Part shown: positions 44,778-53,621 of the stretch, one piece after another | Position numbering within the stretch: the stretch's first letter is position 1 | Layout of the letters: every line of letters begins with the position of its first letter | Assembly: GCA_019083985.1 (NCBI GenBank) | Contig: JAHRCV010000002.1 | Coordinates: 186,001-250,000, forward strand | Direction of reading: 5' to 3' | Source of the DNA: Rhizobiales bacterium TNE-4 | GTDB taxonomy: Bacteria > Pseudomonadota > Alphaproteobacteria > Rhizobiales > Beijerinckiaceae | Length of the DNA: 64,000 nt | Program-made: the position numbers and the translations under genes | The notes under the pieces: model-generated | What the model was told of the DNA's origin: nothing | Seen by the model: the letters and a program-made list of their open reading frames with translations, nothing else | Databases searched by the model: none

Positions 44778-45572
44778 ATGACCGCTGCCGTGCCAAACCT
44801 GTCCATCTTCATCATCGCGCGCAACGAGGCCGATCGCATCGGCCGTACGATTGCGGCGGTGCGCGGCCTGTCCGACGATATCGTTGTCATCGATTCCCAT
44901 TCGACCGATGAGACACGCGCGGTCAGCGAAGCACATGGCGCGCGCGTGATCGAACACGCCTTCGAAGGCTATGGCCGGCAAAAACGCTTCGGCGAGACGC
45001 AATGTCAGCATTTATGGCTTCTCAACATTGATGCCGATGAAGTGATCCCGCCGGATCTCGTCGCCGAGATTGCCGCCTTGTTTGCGAAGGGCGAACCCGA
45101 CGCGGACGCTTACGCCATTCGCATTGCAGAAATCTTTCCGGGCGAAGGCGCACCCCATCCGCTCACCTATGCGCTGGCGCCCGTGCGCTTGTGGCGGCGG
45201 GACAAGGGCACCTATTCAGAATCGCCGGTGCATGACCGTGTCGATCTCGTTCCCGGCGCGCGCGTACGCAAGCTCAAGGGTACGATCCATCATTTCTCCG
45301 TGCGTTCGCTTGGCGCTCAGATCGATAAGTTGAATGCCTATACGGATGATCAGGTCAGCGACCTTGAAGCGCGCGGCCAGTCGATCTCGTCCGCGCGCAT
45401 GGTGCTCGAATTTCCGCTCAATTTCATCAAGGCCTATGTCCTGCGCCGCCATGCGCTGCGCGGCGCCTATGGCTTCATGACAGCGATGAACTTTGCCTTC
45501 TACCGCTATCTTCGTGCTGCCAAATCCATCGAGCGCAAACGTTTGCGCGAACGTGACAGGACACATTCATGA
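44778..45572 (+). CDS. Family 2 glycosyltransferase (LPS core WaaE/KdtX-like)
   Basis: A 264-residue GT-A fold enzyme. LSIFIIARNEADRIGRTIAAV is the nucleotide-sugar-binding start, DDIVVIDSHSTDETRAV follows, and NIDADEVIPPDL holds the DxD metal motif. Conserved VRLWRRDKGTY and HHFSVRSLGAQIDKLN place it with enzymes that add a sugar to the lipopolysaccharide inner core. The sugar is unknown. Its stop overlaps the start of the SDR gene by 4 bp. Confidence 0.9.
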   Translation: MTAAVPNLSIFIIARNEADRIGRTIAAVRGLSDDIVVIDSHSTDETRAVSEAHGARVIEHAFEGYGRQKRFGETQCQHLWLLNIDADEVIPPDLVAEIAALFAKGEPDADAYAIRIAEIFPGEGAPHPLTYALAPVRLWRRDKGTYSESPVHDRVDLVPGARVRKLKGTIHHFSVRSLGAQIDKLNAYTDDQVSDLEARGQSISSARMVLEFPLNFIKAYVLRRHALRGAYGFMTAMNFAFYRYLRAAKSIERKRLRERDRTHS

Positions 45573-46309
45573 AAGTCGCGTTTGTGACCGGCGCGGCCCG
45601 TCGCATCGGCCGTACCATTGCCGAACAACTCGCCGCACAAGGCTATGCGCTGGCGTTGCATGCCAATAACTCGGCTCCTGAAGCCGAAGCGCTCGCGGAT
45701 ATGCTTGAGAAAAAGGGCGTACGCACCACCGTCATCGAAGGCGATCTCGCCGATGCCGAAAGCGTACCCTCGATGATCGAAGCGGCCGCCGCCGCCCTCG
45801 GCCGCCTATCACTGCTCGTCAACAATGCATCCTTGTTCAAAGGTGATGCGCTGCAGGATTTCAGTGCAGATCAATTCGATGCGCATATGGCGATCAATCT
45901 GCGCGCGCCGCTTCTGCTGGCACAAGCCTTTGCACGCCACGCCGCCTCTGACGATCCCTCCATCGTCAACATCATCGATCAGCGCGTGTTTCGTTTGACG
46001 CCGCAATTCTTCACCTACACCCTGTCGAAAGCGGCGCTGCTGACGGCGACGCAAACCATGGCGCAAGCGCTCGCGCCGTCGATCCGTGTTAATGGCGTCG
46101 GCCCGGGGCCGGTTCTGCCGAACATTCACGATGGTAGCGAAGGCTTTATGCGCGAGGCGCAAGGCACACCGCTTGGCAAACCCGTCGATCCTGCCGAGAT
46201 TGCGCGCGCTGTTCTTTATCTTGCCAATGCGCGCAGCGTGACGGGGCAGATGATCGCGGTTGATTCTGGCCAGCACATTGGCTGGCAAACGCCTGACGTT
46301 ATTCTGTGA
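45569..46309 (+). CDS. SDR family oxidoreductase (pteridine-reductase-like)
   Basis: A 246-residue short-chain dehydrogenase. The nucleotide site is FVTGAARRIGRTIAEQLA with Arg after the Gly-Ala, typical for NADPH preference, then NNAS in LLVNNASLFKG and the catalytic YTLSKAALL. The FVTGAARRIG...HANNS pattern and the VDSGQHIGW end recall FolM/pteridine-reductase-like members, but no folate gene is adjacent. The last 11 bp overlap the end of pgeF on the opposite strand. It is coupled to the glycosyltransferase gene. Confidence 0.88.
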   Translation: MKVAFVTGAARRIGRTIAEQLAAQGYALALHANNSAPEAEALADMLEKKGVRTTVIEGDLADAESVPSMIEAAAAALGRLSLLVNNASLFKGDALQDFSADQFDAHMAINLRAPLLLAQAFARHAASDDPSIVNIIDQRVFRLTPQFFTYTLSKAALLTATQTMAQALAPSIRVNGVGPGPVLPNIHDGSEGFMREAQGTPLGKPVDPAEIARAVLYLANARSVTGQMIAVDSGQHIGWQTPDVIL

Positions 46310-47060
46310 GCATGATCGCAGAAATCAGTCGTCCATAATCGCTCTCGCCGCGATGAACCATGCGGCGATAGGAATAGAACCGTTTTTCGTCGGCGTAAGT
46401 GCAAAGTCCGAGATCGGTAAAGGAGCCGACGCCTGCACGCTTGGCGCGTTCGCCGACATAGGCATGCAAATCGAAATAGGCATGGCCTTCGCGCGCAGAC
46501 CGCGTGAAAAAGCGCGCATTATCGGGTGATTGCTCATCAAACCGCGCAACGAATTCCGGACCGACTTCATAGGCTTGGGGCCCGATGCACGGCCCCAGCA
46601 CTGCGACAATGGCATCGCGTTGGGCACCCAGTTCAATCATGCGCTCGACCGTCGCTTCGACCACACCGGTGAATGCGCCTTTCCAACCTGAATGGCACGC
46701 ACCAATGACGCGCCGCTCGGCGTCTGCAAACAAAACCGGCCCGCAATCGGCCGTTGCAATCGCCAGCGCGATCCCCGGAACTGTCGTGGCCATCGCATCG
46801 GCTTTCGGCCGCTCACCCGGCCATGGTCCGTTGACGACGAGACAATCAGGCGAATGCACTTGCCACACATTGACGAGACGATCCGGCACGATCCCGAAAT
46901 GCGAAGCCATGATGGCGCGGTTCTCACACACTGCTTCAGAGGAATCATTCGATCCCTGCCCGCCATTCAGGCTTGCATAGATACCTTCAGAGACGCCGCC
47001 TTCGCGCGTGAAGAAAGCGTGCTGTACGCTTGGCAGTTTCAGTTGGTCAGCCACAATCAT
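46299..47060 (-). CDS. pgeF: Peptidoglycan editing factor (purine nucleoside phosphorylase fold)
   Basis: A 253-residue YfiH/PgeF protein, which keeps wrong amino acids out of peptidoglycan precursors and has laccase/adenosine-phosphorylase-like activity. Family motifs: FFTREGGVSEGIYASLNGG, VHSPDCLVV, ATADCGPVLFAD, and GACHSGWKGAFTGVVEATV with the metal-binding Cys and His, GPCIGPQAYEVG. It is the third gene of lgt-midA-pgeF, with a 4-bp overlap to midA, the usual alphaproteobacterial order. Confidence 0.95.
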   Translation of the reverse strand: MIVADQLKLPSVQHAFFTREGGVSEGIYASLNGGQGSNDSSEAVCENRAIMASHFGIVPDRLVNVWQVHSPDCLVVNGPWPGERPKADAMATTVPGIALAIATADCGPVLFADAERRVIGACHSGWKGAFTGVVEATVERMIELGAQRDAIVAVLGPCIGPQAYEVGPEFVARFDEQSPDNARFFTRSAREGHAYFDLHAYVGERAKRAGVGSFTDLGLCTYADEKRFYSYRRMVHRGESDYGRLISAIMLTE

Positions 47061-48148
47061 GATGCAACCTCAAATCCGGCCGGCGCGGGATCGCCCTTCT
47101 GCCCCACCGCGATGACTTTGAACAATTCACCCATGCCCGTGGCACCGGGAGCCAATAACCGCATCAGCGCACTGTCGATCGCTGCGGGATCAGCCGCTTT
47201 CTGTTTCAATTGCGCGGCTCTGGCTTCAATGCCGAGCGCGCGCAAAAATGTGCCTTGCGTGATGGGGCCATAGACATCAGCCCCCACCGCGCGGCCAACG
47301 CGACCAAGCGCGGCGAAATCGACATGTGCAGTGAGATCGCAATCTCCCGGTTCATCAAGCACATCGACGAATTCATGCGCCCGTAGCGCTTGCAACGTAT
47401 CGCCGAAACCGCTTTCGCGATGACCATAATCGAGAATGAGCGCGAGCCCGCCTTCAAACGTTATGCGTTGCGCGAGCGCTTTCATGAAAGCAAGGCCCGC
47501 GGCCATCACTTCCAGCACCGTTCCATCCGGCGCGTCAAAGCCAATCGCAGCATAAGGCTCTGGTGCAAGCCCAAAGCGCAACGCACCCTGTTCATCAAGC
47601 CCGATCAGCCTTGCATGCCAACCCGTCGGCGTTTTCACGAATTGTCGAATGGGGAGCGCATCGAAAAATTCATTGGCCACCAGCCAGAGCGGCCCTGGCG
47701 GCACCTCATCAAAACGCGTGACATGCTGCGGCGACACCCCCAGTGCGGCGAGCGTTTCAATCTGTCGCGCGCGCAAGACCGGACTCGTCTCGACCAGCAC
47801 GATCTCCGCCGCATCATGGAAACCGGGCAGAATCTTCGTCGCACGCCAAATATCAGCCATCAGCGTGCCACGTCCCGGCCCGCATTCGCACAGGATGAAG
47901 CGTGCAGGCGATCCCGCCCGCATCCAATGATCAGCCAAGCAGAGACCAATCATCTCGCCAAACATTTGCGAGATTTCCGGCGCCGTCGTGAAATCACCTG
48001 CTGCGCCGAATGGATCCTGTTTCATGTAATAGCCGTGCACAGCATCGCCGAGCGCGCGCGCCATATAATCTTCGACGCTGATCGGTCCCTGCGCGGCAAT
48101 CTCGGCGGCCAGAATGTCGCCGAGCGCGCTTTGACGCTGCGCACTCAT
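47057..48148 (-). CDS. MidA/NDUFAF7-family SAM-dependent methyltransferase
   Basis: A 363-residue protein of the NDUFAF7 (MidA) family, whose mitochondrial member dimethylates an Arg of complex I subunit NDUFS2. Characteristic parts: GPISVEDYMARALGDAVHGYYMKQDPFGAAGDFTTAPEISQMFGEMIG, the SAM motif CECGPGRGTLMADIWR, LVANEFFDALPIRQF, and ALILDYGH. It lies between lgt and pgeF with 4-bp overlaps on both sides. A role in complex I assembly is by family inference. Confidence 0.93.
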   Translation of the reverse strand: MSAQRQSALGDILAAEIAAQGPISVEDYMARALGDAVHGYYMKQDPFGAAGDFTTAPEISQMFGEMIGLCLADHWMRAGSPARFILCECGPGRGTLMADIWRATKILPGFHDAAEIVLVETSPVLRARQIETLAALGVSPQHVTRFDEVPPGPLWLVANEFFDALPIRQFVKTPTGWHARLIGLDEQGALRFGLAPEPYAAIGFDAPDGTVLEVMAAGLAFMKALAQRITFEGGLALILDYGHRESGFGDTLQALRAHEFVDVLDEPGDCDLTAHVDFAALGRVGRAVGADVYGPITQGTFLRALGIEARAAQLKQKAADPAAIDSALMRLLAPGATGMGELFKVIAVGQKGDPAPAGFEVAS

Positions 48149-48951
48149 GCGCGGCGTGACCGCTGCATCAGCCAGAGGCCAGCCGCAAGAAGTGGAAGCG
48201 ACAACAGCATGCCCATGGTCGCCCTGCCAAACAAAAAGCCCAATTGCGGATCGGGCTCGCGGAAGAATTCGCTTGCGATGCGCCCAAGCGCATAGAGAAC
48301 GCCGAACAGGCCCGAGACATAGCCCGGACGCTTCAAACCACCACGCTGAATGACGGCGTACAGCACGATCAGGATGAGAAGACCTTCCAGCACTGCCTCA
48401 TAGAGCTGCGAGGGGTGGCGCGGCACGGGCCCCGCATACGGAAACACCATCGCCCAAGGCACATCCGTCACGCGGCCCCACAATTCGCCATTGATGAAAT
48501 TGGCGACGCGACCAAAGAACAGGCCAATCGGCACCACGGCCGATGCAATGTCGGCAAAAGACAGGATTGGCAGGTTCTTTTTCTTGGCGAGAAGAATGAG
48601 CGCCGCCGCGCAGCCGACAAGCCCGCCATGAAACGACATCCCGCCGCGCCAGATGGCAGGAATTTCGGCCGGGTTCGCGAGGAAGAATTCGAGATTGTAG
48701 AAGAGAACGTAGAACAGCCGTCCGCCTAAGATCACGCCCAGCGCGCAATAGACCAGCATGTCATCGAGATCGGTCTCACTCGGGATCGGGCGTCCACCCC
48801 ACAAGGTTGGGCGTCGCACCAGTGCGCGGGCGTAGAACCAGCCCAACAGCAAACCGGCAATATAGGCGAGCGCGTACCAGCGGATGGCAAAAGGCCCGAA
48901 CGAGACGATGACCGGATCGAGGGCGGGAAACGGGAGGACGAACAACGGCAT
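48145..48951 (-). CDS. lgt: Prolipoprotein diacylglyceryl transferase
   Basis: Attaches diacylglycerol from phosphatidylglycerol to the lipobox Cys of prelipoproteins in the inner membrane. The 268-residue protein has about seven membrane helices and the signatures IRWYALAYIAGLLLGW, GGRLFYVLFYN, GGMSFHGGLVG, and GRVANFINGELWGRVTDVPWAMVFP, PRHPSQLYEA. It heads lgt-midA-pgeF, and faces ubiK with about 95 bp between starts. It would serve the lipoproteins at 32838 and 39928. Confidence 0.97.
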   Translation of the reverse strand: MPLFVLPFPALDPVIVSFGPFAIRWYALAYIAGLLLGWFYARALVRRPTLWGGRPIPSETDLDDMLVYCALGVILGGRLFYVLFYNLEFFLANPAEIPAIWRGGMSFHGGLVGCAAALILLAKKKNLPILSFADIASAVVPIGLFFGRVANFINGELWGRVTDVPWAMVFPYAGPVPRHPSQLYEAVLEGLLILIVLYAVIQRGGLKRPGYVSGLFGVLYALGRIASEFFREPDPQLGFLFGRATMGMLLSLPLLAAGLWLMQRSRRA

Positions 48952-49046
48952 GGCTGCTTTCTAGCATAAAGACGCATGCTCTGTGCACCGCTTTCCCGCC
49001 GCCCTCCCCCTGTGCTAGAGACAGCGCAACATTGAGGGAGGCCACC

Positions 49047-49301
49047 ATGGTCGACACGCCGAACCGCCTGATGGATGAATTCTCCCGTCTGATGACGGAC
49101 GCCGCCGGTATGGCGCAGGGTGTGCGTCGCGAAGCTGAGAATGTGGTCAAAGCGCAGTTCGAGCGGATGATGCGCGACATGGACATCGTCAGCCGTGACG
49201 AGTTCGAAGCCGTGAAGGCGATGGCGATTGCCGCACGCGACGATAATGAGAAGCTGATGGCCCGCATCGCCGAACTCGAATCAAAACTTAACCGTTCCTG
49301 A
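49047..49301 (+). CDS. ubiK: Accessory factor UbiK family protein (BMFP domain)
   Basis: An 84-residue helical coiled-coil protein of the BMFP/UbiK family, which helps ubiquinone-synthesis enzymes assemble in Proteobacteria. It has the N-terminal amphipathic helix MDEFSRLMTDAAGMAQGVRREAENVVKAQFERMMRDMDIVSRDEFEAV and a C-terminal coiled coil ARDDNEKLMARIAELESKL. ATG 49047 follows GAGGGAG. It is divergent from lgt, its common neighbour in alphaproteobacteria. Confidence 0.9.
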   Translation: MVDTPNRLMDEFSRLMTDAAGMAQGVRREAENVVKAQFERMMRDMDIVSRDEFEAVKAMAIAARDDNEKLMARIAELESKLNRS

Positions 49302-49459
49302 TTCGCTTCCGCTGTGGACAGGCCACGGCGCTGAATTGTCCGACTCAACCGAATCCACGACCGTCCCGCTTGTTCGTTGTGCGGCGCGTCTCGTCCGCGT
49401 ACTGCCGGAATGGTCCGGCAGGCATGGCGGCGGGGGAAGCGCGGGGCCTTGGAAACGGA

Positions 49460-49963
49460 ATGTCGATCAGCGAAGCCGAATTGACCGAAAGGTCCGAGCA
49501 TCCGCTCGACATCATGGAACGCCTCGCTGCCGTGCATGAATGGCCGTTTGACCGCGCCGACGAAAACGAAATTTCGATGACGGTCGCCGGCTCGTGGGCC
49601 AATTACAACATCGCGCTCACTTGGCTCGACGAGATGGAATCGCTCCATATCGCCTGCGCTTTCGACATCAAGGTCACGCCCCGCCAGCGCCCCGCGATCC
49701 ATGAATTGATCGCGATGATCAATGAACAACTCTGGATTGGCCATTTCGATTTGTGGTCGCGCGAGGATGTCGCAATGTTCCGCCATGCTCTGCTTTTGGC
49801 AGGCGGCGCGGAGCCGAATGGGCGCCAATGCGAAACGATCCTGAAACTCGCGGTGGAGAGCTGCGATCGTTATTTTCAGGCCTTCCAATTCGTGCTCTGG
49901 TCGGACAAGACGCCCGCTGAGGCGCTCGCCGCCGTGATGTTCGAAACGCTCGGCGAAGCCTGA
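49460..49963 (+). CDS. YbjN domain-containing protein
   Basis: A 167-residue protein of the YbjN family, which is a type III secretion chaperone-like fold linked to stress and motility regulation. It reads MSISEAELTERSEHPLDIMERLAAVHEWPFDRADENEISMTVAGSWANY, then DEMESLHIACAFDIKV, INEQLWIGHFDLWSREDVAMFRHALLL. The ATG at 49460 fits the conserved start; upstream in-frame starts give Arg/Gly-rich sequence. It lies 28 bp before proC. The molecular role is unknown. Confidence 0.88.
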   Translation: MSISEAELTERSEHPLDIMERLAAVHEWPFDRADENEISMTVAGSWANYNIALTWLDEMESLHIACAFDIKVTPRQRPAIHELIAMINEQLWIGHFDLWSREDVAMFRHALLLAGGAEPNGRQCETILKLAVESCDRYFQAFQFVLWSDKTPAEALAAVMFETLGEA

Positions 49964-49991
49964 TCCCATTCGCTTTCACAAGGTGACTGCC

Positions 49992-50804
49992 ATGACCTTC
50001 CCGTCATCCACCCTGCTCTTCGGTGCCGGCAAGATGGGAGGGGCGATGCTGGAAGGCTGGTTGGCGCAAGGGCTGCCGGCTGCAAGCCTCACTGTGATCG
50101 ACCCGATGCCGTCCGACGGGCTCAAGGCGCTTGCGGCCAAGCACGGCTTCGCGCTCAACCCGGCTGCGCCCAAAGGGCCGTTCAGCGTCATCGTGCTCGC
50201 GATTAAGCCGCAAATGCTGGAAGCCGCGGCCCCGGCCCTCAAAGGCCTCTATGACGGCTCCACGCTTCTCGTATCGGTTCTGGCTGGCAAGACCATGGCC
50301 GACCTCTCAGGCCGCCTGCCGGGCCTTGCAGCAATCGTCCGGGCCATGCCCAACCTGCCCGCCTCGGTCGGCCGTGGCGTGACGGGTGCCGCCGCCAGTG
50401 CCGCCGCCAGCAAAGCCCAACGGCAACTCGCCGATACGCTCCTGAAGGGGATTGGCCGGGTCGAATGGGTCGATGGTGAGAACCTGATCGATGCCGTCAC
50501 CGCCGTCTCTGGCTCCGGCCCGGCCTATGTCTTCCACCTCGTCGAATGCCTGGCCGAGGCCGGGGTTGCCGAAGGCCTGCCCCGCCCTGTCGCCGAACGG
50601 CTGGCGCGTGCGACCATCGAAGGGGCCGGCGAACTCCTCTACCGGTCTGACTTGTCGCCCGAGACGCTGCGGCAGAACGTCACCTCACCCGGCGGCACAA
50701 CTGCTGCAGCGCTCACAGTTCTAATGGGTGAGAATGGCCTGAAGCCCCTGATGGTGAAGGCGGTTGCCGCCGCACGTCGTCGCGCGGAAGAACTCTCCGG
50801 CTGA
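49992..50804 (+). CDS. proC: Pyrroline-5-carboxylate reductase
   Basis: Last step of proline synthesis, NADPH-dependent. The 270-residue protein has the Rossmann motif LLFGAGKMGGAMLEGW, VIVLAIKPQ, ALAAIVRAMPNLPASVGRGVTG, and the C-terminal signature LRQNVTSPGGTTAAALTVL. ATG 49992 has AAGGTG at proper distance; a GTG nine bases upstream is less likely. It sits between the YbjN gene and a TetR regulator. Confidence 0.96.
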   Translation: MTFPSSTLLFGAGKMGGAMLEGWLAQGLPAASLTVIDPMPSDGLKALAAKHGFALNPAAPKGPFSVIVLAIKPQMLEAAAPALKGLYDGSTLLVSVLAGKTMADLSGRLPGLAAIVRAMPNLPASVGRGVTGAAASAAASKAQRQLADTLLKGIGRVEWVDGENLIDAVTAVSGSGPAYVFHLVECLAEAGVAEGLPRPVAERLARATIEGAGELLYRSDLSPETLRQNVTSPGGTTAAALTVLMGENGLKPLMVKAVAAARRRAEELSG

Positions 50805-50888
50805 ACACCGCCCTCGCCGCTTGGAACCGCGCCTTCGCCGCCCTATTTTGAAAGGGAGCGGCACCGGTTTTCAAAGGAACAGAGCGCC

Positions 50889-51611
50889 ATGGCCAAACGT
50901 GCAAAGTCCGAAGGAACGAGCGACACCGCTGCGGTAAGCCCGCGCGACCGCATCATTGATGCGCTGATGGCGCTGGCTGCCGAAATGCGGTGGGACGAAA
51001 TCGACCTGCCCACCATCGCGGCACGTGCTGACGTGAGCCTCGCCGATTTCCGCGATCATTTCCCCTCTAAGGGCGCGATTTTGGGTGCGTTTGCGAAGCG
51101 CATCGACCGGATCGTATTGGCCGAACCTGCCGATGAAATGGCCGATGAGCCCGCCGATCAGCGCGTGTTCGATGTCATGATGCGCCGTCTTGATGCGCTC
51201 ATGCCCTACCGCGACGCGCTGCGCCGCATTTCAAAAGGCCTGATGGCCGATCCGCTGGCGATGGCTGCATTGAATGGCGTGATGCTGAATTCCATGCGCT
51301 TTATGCTGGCATCCGCTGGCATCGACACAGAAGACCGTCTGGGCGCGCTCCGCGTGCAGGGTGCGGTTTTGATTTTCGCGCGCGTGCAACGCGTCTGGCT
51401 CGACGATGAAGACCCAGGCCTTGCCCGCACCATGGCGAAGCTTGATCGCGAATTGAAGCAAGCGGGCCGCATGATCCGCATGGCGGAAGATGCTGACCGC
51501 CTGTCGGCGCCCTTCCGCGGCATCGCACGCCGCGTGTTCTGCGGTGTCACCGGCTTTGGTGCACGGCACCGCATGCGTGACCGCGATCATGACGAAACGG
51601 TGAGCGTCTAA
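50889..51611 (+). CDS. TetR/AcrR family transcriptional regulator
   Basis: A 240-residue regulator. The N-terminal helix-turn-helix is [36 protein letters not shown] (residues about 35-75). The larger C-terminal ligand domain is helical, with a middle [23 protein letters not shown] and Arg-rich end; it is distantly similar in layout to COQ9-related TetR proteins. The ligand and targets are unknown. It lies 5 bp upstream of csaA and is likely co-transcribed with it. Confidence 0.88.
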   Translation: MAKRAKSEGTSDTAAVSPRDRIIDALMALAAEMRWDEIDLPTIAARADVSLADFRDHFPSKGAILGAFAKRIDRIVLAEPADEMADEPADQRVFDVMMRRLDALMPYRDALRRISKGLMADPLAMAALNGVMLNSMRFMLASAGIDTEDRLGALRVQGAVLIFARVQRVWLDDEDPGLARTMAKLDRELKQAGRMIRMAEDADRLSAPFRGIARRVFCGVTGFGARHRMRDRDHDETVSV

Positions 51612-51616
51612 GAACG

Positions 51617-51976
51617 ATGGCCCAAGAGACAAGCAAGTCTGAAACGATCAGCTTCGACGATTTTCTGAAAGTCGACATCCGGGTCGGGACTGTCATCAAG
51701 GCGGAACATTTTCCCGAAGCGCGCAAACCAGCGATCAAATTGACGATCGATTTTGGTGACGAGATCGGCATCAAGAAATCTTCGGCGCAGATCACGGAAA
51801 ACCATTCCATCGAAACGCTCACTGGCTCGCAAGTGATTGCCGTTGTGAATTTTCCGCCGCGCCAAATCGGCCCATTCATGTCGGAAGTGCTGACGCTCGG
51901 CGTGCCCGATGCGCATGGCAAGGTGATGCTGCTACAACCACAGCGCGAAGTCCCCAAGGGCGGTCGGATGTATTGA
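51617..51976 (+). CDS. csaA: CsaA-type tRNA-binding domain protein
   Basis: A 119-residue EMAP-II-like OB-fold protein. [35 protein letters not shown], then [44 protein letters not shown] and a C-terminal GRMY match CsaA, a small tRNA-binding and chaperone-like protein. Start and length are typical. It follows the TetR gene by 5 bp. An AT-rich spacer with no recognised feature comes after it. Confidence 0.93.
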   Translation: MAQETSKSETISFDDFLKVDIRVGTVIKAEHFPEARKPAIKLTIDFGDEIGIKKSSAQITENHSIETLTGSQVIAVVNFPPRQIGPFMSEVLTLGVPDAHGKVMLLQPQREVPKGGRMY

Positions 51977-52125
51977 GCGTGCGGCGCGCCTCGTCTTGAG
52001 CGCATCCGCTCATGGCCTTCAAAATCAAACGTTCTGTTTTTATTTTCTGCTAACCTTGGTTGATGTAGCGCAAAACACGCGCTGCATTGGTGTGTTTCAC
52101 TCCATTTGCAACCGAGGATATTGTG

Positions 52126-53583
52126 ATGCCAAAACCGTCTCGCCTGCTTGGCGCAATAGCTGTCGCCGCAACATATTGTGTCTCTGCTGGCATTCCAGCC
52201 ACCGCGCAAACCGGTTCCCCCGATGAGTTGCGGGTTATTGCAACGGAAGCCTATGTTTATCTCTATCCGCTTGTGACAATGGATATCACGCGCCGACAGA
52301 TGACGAATGTCGTGAAAGCGGAAGGCATTTCAGCGCCCGTCAATCAATTCGCCAATATCCGCGCTTATCCAACGGCAGACATGAAAGTCGTTGTGCGGCC
52401 AAATTTCGACACGCTCTATTCATCGGCCTGGCTTGACGTGGCGAAGGAACCCATCGTGCTCTCGATCCCTGACACGAAAGGCCGCTATTACCTAATGCCA
52501 ATGCTCGACATGTGGACAGATGTGTTCGCGTCTCCCGGCTGGCGTACAACGGGCACAGGACCGCAAACTTATTTGATTGCACTCCCGAATTGGAAGCCGG
52601 AGGTGCGTGACAATCTGGAATCGCTTGGGCTTCCGGCTGGCACGCAACGCATTGATGCACCCACACCGACAGCCTGGCTTATTGGCCGAACCAAAACCGA
52701 TGGCCCTTCCGATTACCCTGCAGTGCACGCCATTCAGGATCAGTTGAAGCTCACACCGCTGTCGCAATGGGGCAAGAATGTTGCGCCAAACGCCGTCAGC
52801 GTTGATCCTTCCGTCGATATGAGGACACCGCCAAAAGTGCAGGTCGATACGATGCCGGGCGAAAAATTCTTCGCCTATGCGGCTGAAATTCTCAAGAGCC
52901 AACCGCCGCACCTTACCGATCAACCCATCCTTGCACGCATGAAGCGACTGGGGCTTGTCGCTGGACAATCCTTCGATCCGGCAAAAGCCGATGCCACTGT
53001 GCGCAGCGCACTCAACAACGCGCCACGCGAAGCATTGACTGTTTTGGAACAACAGGTGCCAACCCTCGCGCGCGTGGCCAATAATTGGTCGCTGAATACC
53101 AACACCATGGGCGTTTATGGCAATTATTATGTAAAGCGCGCCATCATCGCGAATATGGGCCTCGGCGCCAATCTACCCGAAGATGCCATCTATCCGATGA
53201 ATCTCGCCGACAAGGACGGCCAGCCTTTGGATGGCAAGAACGCCTATACGATCCATTTCCCGAAAGCGGCTTTGCCGCCCGCCAATGCCTTCTGGTCAAT
53301 CACGCTTTATGACAGCGATGGCTTTCAAGTCGCCAATCCGCTCAATCGTTTTGCCGTCTCGAGTTGGAACGATCTTGTCTACAATTCTGATGGATCGCTC
53401 GATCTCTTTTTTCAGAACGCTGACCCCGGAGAAGCGCGGCGCAAGAATTGGTTGCCTGCACCCAAAGGCGCATTCAACTTGACCATGCGGCTTTATGCGC
53501 CGGCCTATTCGGCCTTGCTGGGTCGCTGGGTTCCGCCTCCTGTTGAGAAAGCGCCCGCGATCTCACCGCTTGTTGTGCAATAA
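52126..53583 (+). CDS. Exported DUF1254/DUF1214 domain protein
   Basis: A 485-residue periplasmic protein. It has a signal peptide (LLGAIAVAATYCVSAGIPATAQ), then DUF1254 (EAYVYLYPLVTMDITRRQM, VVRPNFDTLYSSAWLDVAKEPIVLSIPDTKGRYYLMPMLDMW) and C-terminal DUF1214 (NPRFA-like NPLNRFAV, LPPANAFWSITLYDSDGF, YAPAYSALLGRWVPPPV). The family is common in soil proteobacteria, often as several copies; its function is unknown. ATG 52126 follows GAGG at the usual spacing. It is monocistronic. Confidence 0.92.
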   Translation: MPKPSRLLGAIAVAATYCVSAGIPATAQTGSPDELRVIATEAYVYLYPLVTMDITRRQMTNVVKAEGISAPVNQFANIRAYPTADMKVVVRPNFDTLYSSAWLDVAKEPIVLSIPDTKGRYYLMPMLDMWTDVFASPGWRTTGTGPQTYLIALPNWKPEVRDNLESLGLPAGTQRIDAPTPTAWLIGRTKTDGPSDYPAVHAIQDQLKLTPLSQWGKNVAPNAVSVDPSVDMRTPPKVQVDTMPGEKFFAYAAEILKSQPPHLTDQPILARMKRLGLVAGQSFDPAKADATVRSALNNAPREALTVLEQQVPTLARVANNWSLNTNTMGVYGNYYVKRAIIANMGLGANLPEDAIYPMNLADKDGQPLDGKNAYTIHFPKAALPPANAFWSITLYDSDGFQVANPLNRFAVSSWNDLVYNSDGSLDLFFQNADPGEARRKNWLPAPKGAFNLTMRLYAPAYSALLGRWVPPPVEKAPAISPLVVQ

Positions 53584-53621
53584 GATCCAACGCGACGGGC
53601 TGACAGATCAGCCCGTCCTTT

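Noticed and set aside
48776-49969. 397-codon open frame on the minus strand
   Set aside because: It is antisense to the YbjN and ubiK genes and overlaps the lgt start; both shadowed genes have clear family motifs.
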